Shown: positions 59,728 through 64,000 of the stretch, in pieces
Layout: every line of letters starts with the position of its first letter
How positions within the stretch are numbered: the stretch's first letter is position 1
Origin: Parvibaculum sp040390855
GTDB taxonomy: Bacteria > Pseudomonadota > Alphaproteobacteria > Parvibaculales > Parvibaculaceae
Assembly (NCBI GenBank): GCA_040390855.1
Contig: JAZJXO010000009.1
Coordinates: forward strand, 29,327 to 93,326
DNA length: 64,000 bases
Direction: 5' to 3'
The notes under the pieces: generated by a model
Database searches by the model: none
The model's input: only the letters and a program-made list of their open reading frames with translations
Told to the model about the DNA's origin: nothing
Position numbers and translations under genes: made by a program

Positions 59728-61179
59728 GTGTTGAAACAGAAAATATCGCCGCTCATTCTAGCGGTGATTGCAGCAGCCCTTGTGGTTGCAGGCGGATTCG
59801 CGGTTCAGACAGTGCGCTCGACAGGCGCACTGTCTTCCGTTTTGCCCGTTGCCATGCCCGTTGCCATGCCTGATCCGGGGTCACCGCCGGGCGGCACATA
59901 TACGACCGAGCTTGGCAACCGCAACGCCTTCGCCGATCCGGGTGCCCCGCTGACGCCCGAAGAGCGCCGCGCCTTCTCATTCGGCAACCGCCTTTTCAAT
60001 ACCAACTGGACGACGGCTCCAGGCTCGGTCAAATCTTTCGACGGCTTGGGTCCGGTCTTCAACCGCGTCTCGTGTTCGGGTTGTCACACGCGCGACGGTC
60101 GCGGTCGTCCGCCGCTTGAGAGCGAGACAGATTTCGACAGCCTGCTCATCCGCGTTTCCGTGCCGGGCAAGGATGTGGACGGCGGCCCGAAGCCCCATCC
60201 TGCTTACGGCGACCAGATCAACGACCGCTCCATTCTCGGCGTGCCCGCAGAAGCAAAAGTCCATGTCGCATGGACGTCCGTTGACGGCACCTATGCCGAC
60301 GGGACCCGATACGAATTGACAAAACCGACATTCACTCTGTCCGACCCCGCCTTCGGTCCCTTCGGTTCCGATCTGATGATGTCGCCCCGCGTCGCCAATC
60401 AGGTCTTCGGCCTCGGTCTTCTCGAAGTCGTCTATGCCGAGGACATTCTCAAACGCGCCGATCCCGATGATGCCGATCACGACGGCATTTCCGGTCGCCC
60501 CAACTGGGTCATGGATCCGGTGAGCGGCAAGAAGGCGCTTGGCCGCTTCGGCTGGAAAGCCAATCAGCCGACCTTGCTCGCGCAAGACACCGGCGCCGCC
60601 CGGGGCGACATCGGCCTTTCGACCAGCTTGCGTCCGGACCAGAATTGTCCGCCCGCCCAGACCGCCTGTGCCGCCGCGATCACAGGCGGTGAACCTGAAC
60701 TCTCCGACGATTTCGTCGACCGCCTCGTCACTTACAGCCGCACACTCGCCGTCCCCGCCCGCCGCAATCCGACCGACCCGGCGGTCCTTGCTGGCCAGAA
60801 AATCTTTGCCTCCATCGGCTGCGCCGCCTGCCACACGCCCACCATGGTCACAGGTCACGCCGCCGCTCCCATCACGCTGGCAAACCAGACGATCCATCCC
60901 TTCACCGACCTGCTGTTGCATGACATGGGGCCGGACCTTGCCGACGGCCGCCCCGACTACGAAGCGACAGGCAGCGAATGGCGCACCCCGCCGCTTTGGG
61001 GCATCGGCCTGATCCCGCAGGTCAACGGCCATGACCGCTTGCTGCATGATGGCCGTGCCCGTGGCGTTGCCGAGGCGATCCTCTGGCATGGCGGCGAGGG
61101 CGAGGCTTCGCGTGAGCGTTTCAGGGCTTTGAGCGCCAAAGAGCGCGATAGTCTCGTGGCTTATGTCAGTTCGCTCTGA
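59728..61179 (+). CDS. Di-haem oxidoreductase, DUF1111 family (putative thiol oxidoreductase)
   Basis: Protein of 483 residues with an N-terminal membrane anchor or signal (about 7-27). Two c-type haem sites are seen: CSGCHTRDGRGRPP at 116-129 and CAACHTP near 365. GLGPVFNRVSCSGCH and LLHDMGPDLADGRPDYEATGSEWRTPPLWG (in part) are typical of DUF1111. A short VAMPVAMP repeat lies after the anchor. Attachment of the haems depends on the ccm machinery encoded in the same window. It is the usual partner of imelysin in iron-regulated loci. Confidence 0.92.
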   Translation: MLKQKISPLILAVIAAALVVAGGFAVQTVRSTGALSSVLPVAMPVAMPDPGSPPGGTYTTELGNRNAFADPGAPLTPEERRAFSFGNRLFNTNWTTAPGSVKSFDGLGPVFNRVSCSGCHTRDGRGRPPLESETDFDSLLIRVSVPGKDVDGGPKPHPAYGDQINDRSILGVPAEAKVHVAWTSVDGTYADGTRYELTKPTFTLSDPAFGPFGSDLMMSPRVANQVFGLGLLEVVYAEDILKRADPDDADHDGISGRPNWVMDPVSGKKALGRFGWKANQPTLLAQDTGAARGDIGLSTSLRPDQNCPPAQTACAAAITGGEPELSDDFVDRLVTYSRTLAVPARRNPTDPAVLAGQKIFASIGCAACHTPTMVTGHAAAPITLANQTIHPFTDLLLHDMGPDLADGRPDYEATGSEWRTPPLWGIGLIPQVNGHDRLLHDGRARGVAEAILWHGGEGEASRERFRALSAKERDSLVAYVSSL

Positions 61180-61465
61180 CGCGAACGCCATTGAACGGAT
61201 TTGAATCGAAGCCGGTGCACGAATGCACAACGAGGCGTTCATTCTTCTATGTCTAATGGCCTTGCAACTCGGGCCTGCGTGGCTAATATCACGCCCAAAA
61301 TAGGGTGACGCGGACGGGGACCTTTGGTGGCCGTTCGTCAAGTCGGCCCGTCAACCATTTGCCACCATGAAACCGTACACAGGTCCGGACGTTTGGCGGC
61401 TGTAAATATACGATCTGGCCTCATGTGCTCCCCAGCATGTGGCCATCCGCTAAGGAGGTCACCCC

Positions 61466-62656
61466 ATGGATATGAGTTTTTCACCGGAAGAGATGGCATT
61501 TCGTGACGAAGTGCGCACTTTCATCGCCGACAACTATCCCAAGGACCTCGCCAATCGTCGCACCCGTGGCGAAATGTCGAAGGAAGACATCCTGACGTGG
61601 CATCGCATCCTTTACAAAAAAGGCTGGGTCGTCCCCCATTGGCCGGTCGAATACGGCGGCACAGGCTGGACGATCACGCAGCGCTATATCTGGAACGAAG
61701 AGAATGCGCGCGCCGAAACACAGGCGCTGCTGCCCTTCGGTCTGGCCATGGTAGGCCCTGTGATTTTCAATTATGGCACCGAAGAACAGAAAAAACGTTT
61801 CCTGCCGGGCATCCTGTCTGCCGACGATTGGTGGTGTCAGGGTTATTCCGAGCCGGGTGCCGGTTCCGACCTTGCTTCGCTCAAGACCCGCGCCGTGCTT
61901 GATGGCGATCACTATGTCGTCAACGGCCACAAGATCTGGACGACGCTTGCGCAATATGCCGACTGGATGTTCTGTCTCGTCCGCACCGACCCGGCGGCTA
62001 AAGCACAGGAAGGCATCTCCTTCCTCCTCATCGACATGAAAACACCGGGCATCACCGTGCGTCCCATCATCACGATGGATGGCGCGCATGAAGTGAACGA
62101 AGTCTTCCTTGAGGACGTGCGTGTGCCGGTCGAAAACCGCATCGGCGAAGAAAACAAAGGCTGGACCTATGCGAAGTTTCTGCTCGGCAACGAGCGGTCG
62201 GGCATCGCCGGTGTGGCGCGTTCCAAGAAGGCGATCGAACGTCTGAAAAGCATCGCCAGCGCCGAACTGATCGACGGCCAGCCGCTCATCAAAACAGACG
62301 CGTTCGTCCGCAAGGTCGCCGAACTCGAAATCGACCTCTCGGCGCTCGAAGTAACAGAACTGCGTACGCTTGCCGCCGAAAGCAAGGGCAAGGGTCCGGG
62401 ACCGGAAGCCTCGATTCTCAAGATCAAAGGCACCGAAATCCAGCAGCGCATCACGGAACTCGCCGTGGAAGCTGTCGGCAATTACGGTTCCGTTGAAGTG
62501 CCGACAGGCGAAATGGGAGGCAACGACTTCGTTGCCGGTCCGGCTTATTCCAACGGCGCGGCACAAAACTATTTCAACATGCGCAAGACCTCGATCTATG
62601 GCGGCTCGAACGAGATCCAGCACAACATTATCGCGAAAATGGTGCTAGGCCTTTAA
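61466..62656 (+). CDS. Acyl-CoA dehydrogenase, PimC-like larger member of second pair
   Basis: Enzyme of 396 residues. Flavin motifs are CQGYSEPGAGSDLASLKTRA (about 122-141) and VVNGHKIWTTLAQYADWMF. The C-terminal motif KTSIYGGSNEIQHNIIAKMVLGL has Gly where MCAD has its catalytic Glu. The sequence style is that of pimeloyl-CoA dehydrogenase large subunit (recalled, not tested). A perfect AAGGAGGT site at 61452-61459 stands 6 bp before the ATG, predicting high translation. The 285 bp upstream hold no gene. A smaller acyl-CoA dehydrogenase follows. Confidence 0.93.
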   Translation: MDMSFSPEEMAFRDEVRTFIADNYPKDLANRRTRGEMSKEDILTWHRILYKKGWVVPHWPVEYGGTGWTITQRYIWNEENARAETQALLPFGLAMVGPVIFNYGTEEQKKRFLPGILSADDWWCQGYSEPGAGSDLASLKTRAVLDGDHYVVNGHKIWTTLAQYADWMFCLVRTDPAAKAQEGISFLLIDMKTPGITVRPIITMDGAHEVNEVFLEDVRVPVENRIGEENKGWTYAKFLLGNERSGIAGVARSKKAIERLKSIASAELIDGQPLIKTDAFVRKVAELEIDLSALEVTELRTLAAESKGKGPGPEASILKIKGTEIQQRITELAVEAVGNYGSVEVPTGEMGGNDFVAGPAYSNGAAQNYFNMRKTSIYGGSNEIQHNIIAKMVLGL

Positions 62657-62730
62657 CCGGCTGAAGCATCTGACAGAAACCAGCTAAGCGACTGCAACAC
62701 GCAGTCAGGAAAAAACGGGAAGGGTAGGAC

Positions 62731-63861
62731 ATGGATTTTTCGTTCACCGAGGAACAGACGCTGTTGCGCAATTCGGTGCAGGCTTTGCTCAATGACAAAT
62801 ACGACTTCGATACACGTCGCAAGATCGTGAAGTCGGCTGAAGGTATGAGCAAGCCGATGTGGGCGCAGTTCGCAGAGCTTGGCCTCCTTGCCGCTCCCTT
62901 CTCGGAAGAGCAGGGCGGTCTCGGTGGTGGTGCTATCGAAACAATGATCCTCATGGAAGAGTTCGGTCGTCACCTTGTCGTCGAGCCTTTCGTCGAAACA
63001 GTTGTGATCGCCGGTGGCTTCCTGCGTGAAGGTGCCTCAAAAGCACAGCAGGACGCGTTCATCCCGGGCATCGTTGACGGCTCGACCATCTGGGCCTTCG
63101 CCTATGCCGAACCGCAGGGCCGCTACAACCTTGCTGATCTCGTCACCACCGCGAAAAAAGACGGAGCAGGCTACACGCTCAATGGCTACAAGGCCGTCGT
63201 CCTCGGCGCGCCTTGGGCCCAGAAGCTCATAGTCACAGCCCGCACGTCGGGCGGCCAGCGTGACCGTGATGGCGTCTCGGTCTTCATCGTCGACAAGAAC
63301 GCCGCCGGTGTCTCGACCCGCGACTACCCGACAGTGGACGGTCGCCGTGCCTCGGAAATCACTTTCGAAAACGTCAAACTCGGCGCCGACGCGCTGATCG
63401 GTGCCGAAGGCAAGGGCCTCCCCCTCGTCGAAAAGATCACCGATCAGGCGATTGCTGCCCTGTCCGCCGAAGCTGTCGGCTGCATGGGCGAGTTGAACAA
63501 AGCCACCGTTGAGTATTGCAAGACGCGCAAACAGTTCGGAGTGGCCATCGGCAAGTTCCAGGTCCTCCAGCACCGCATGGTCGACATGTTCATGGCCTAC
63601 GAGCAGTCCGTGTCGATGACCTATATGGTTAACCTGAAACTGGAAGAATCCGAAGCCGAGCGCATCAAAGCGGCGGCAGGTGCCAAAGTGCAGATCGGCA
63701 AAGCCGGCCGCTATGTCGGCCAGCAGGCCGTCCAGCTTCACGGCGGCATGGGCATGACCGACGAACTCAACGTCGGCCACTATTTCAAGCGCCTCACCAT
63801 GATCGACACCCAGTTCGGCAATGTCGACCACCAGCTCAAGCGCTACTCGACAGCCGCCTGA
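62731..63861 (+). CDS. Acyl-CoA dehydrogenase, PimD-like smaller member of second pair
   Basis: Protein of 376 residues. It opens DFSFTEEQTLLRNSVQALLND, has the helical segment FSEEQGGLGGGAIETMILMEEFGR, and an altered mid-domain AYAEPQGRYNLADLVTTAKK in place of the usual TEPxxGSD. The C-terminal domain reads TRKQFGVAIGKFQVLQHRMVDM and LHGGMGMTDELNVGHYFKRL. It is 74 bp after the PimC-like gene and is followed by a strong terminator, so the pair forms a two-gene unit and probably one complex. The substrate (a dicarboxylyl or fatty acyl-CoA) is inferred only. Confidence 0.9.
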   Translation: MDFSFTEEQTLLRNSVQALLNDKYDFDTRRKIVKSAEGMSKPMWAQFAELGLLAAPFSEEQGGLGGGAIETMILMEEFGRHLVVEPFVETVVIAGGFLREGASKAQQDAFIPGIVDGSTIWAFAYAEPQGRYNLADLVTTAKKDGAGYTLNGYKAVVLGAPWAQKLIVTARTSGGQRDRDGVSVFIVDKNAAGVSTRDYPTVDGRRASEITFENVKLGADALIGAEGKGLPLVEKITDQAIAALSAEAVGCMGELNKATVEYCKTRKQFGVAIGKFQVLQHRMVDMFMAYEQSVSMTYMVNLKLEESEAERIKAAAGAKVQIGKAGRYVGQQAVQLHGGMGMTDELNVGHYFKRLTMIDTQFGNVDHQLKRYSTAA

Positions 63862-63882
63862 TCGCTGTCACTTCAAAATACG

Positions 63883-63915
63883 AAAAGGCCGCAACCAAGT
63901 TGCGGCCTTTTTTGT
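63883..63915 (+). terminator. Rho-independent terminator after the second acyl-CoA dehydrogenase pair
   Basis: AAGGCCGCAAC at 63885-63895 and GTTGCGGCCTT at 63899-63909 form an 11-bp stem with a three-base CAA loop, preceded by an A run and followed by a T tract. It lies about 25 bp after the stop. Confidence 0.92.
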
Positions 63916-64000
63916 TGTGATTTTCTCAAGAAATCCGCTCAAAGACTAGAGCTTGATGACATTAGATTGACGCATAGCCGGAGTTTTTGAGGTAATTTGC

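Noticed and set aside
61180..61465. Possible tRNA or small gene before the second acyl-CoA dehydrogenase pair
   Set aside because: No cloverleaf, T-loop motif or supported frame was found; the gap probably holds only a promoter and leader.

Overview
The window reads as a stretch of chromosome from a GC-rich alphaproteobacterium, with GC around 60% judged by eye. The evidence is the gene content and order. There is a cytochrome c maturation set ccmI-E-F-H followed by degP, an OmpR-type regulator, its kinase and glnE, an order I recall from rhizobia. There are also PleC/PdhS-like kinases, a DUF1289 gene divergent from cobT, and an imelysin/di-haem oxidoreductase pair. No rRNA, tRNA, CRISPR array, transposase or phage structural gene was seen. 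The genus cannot be fixed from the sequence; the many acyl-CoA dehydrogenases, a family III CoA-transferase and a Baeyer-Villiger-type monooxygenase suggest a metabolically versatile degrader.

Layout. 1-4.2 kb: the end of an unknown protein, a CoA-transferase (minus strand) and a membrane PAS histidine kinase. 4.3-17.5 kb: an Hsp70-like protein, then ccmI, a chitosanase-like wall hydrolase, ccmE-ccmF-ccmH, degP, a two-component pair and glnE. 17.8-22.3 kb: three translationally coupled genes, two PYROXD2-like FAD oxidoreductases and a GcvT-like folate protein. 22.5-24.7 kb: an EF-hand protein, an ECF sigma factor, a probable anti-sigma protein and a CpxP/CnrX-like periplasmic sensor. 24.7-28.6 kb: PuuB- and PuuA-like enzymes and a GH84 hexosaminidase. 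28.6-31.1 kb: an SGNH/MBOAT O-acylation pair, then a 560-bp AT-richer gap. 31.7-37.1 kb: a PleC-like kinase, pepN and an unknown protein. 37.2-42.3 kb: an RND pump and adaptor divergent from marR, with a near-perfect operator between them. 42.5-44.9 kb: a pair of acyl-CoA dehydrogenases. 45-48.2 kb: MltF-like transglycosylase and a flavin monooxygenase. 48.2-53.8 kb: two very small genes, a BMP-family binding protein, dusA preceded by a 151-bp tandem duplication, a phosphohexomutase and a membrane aspartic protease. 53.9-58.4 kb: cobA, sodB, a POT transporter with DUF1289, and cobT. 58.5-61.2 kb: imelysin and a DUF1111 di-haem protein behind a candidate Fur box. 61.5-63.9 kb: a second acyl-CoA dehydrogenase pair ending at a strong terminator.

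Points most worth following up are the oxidoreductase/GcvT operon, the EF-hand/ECF envelope-sensing module, the leaderless wall hydrolase inside the ccm operon, the puu/GH84 cluster, the recent tandem duplication at dusA, and the MarR operator.
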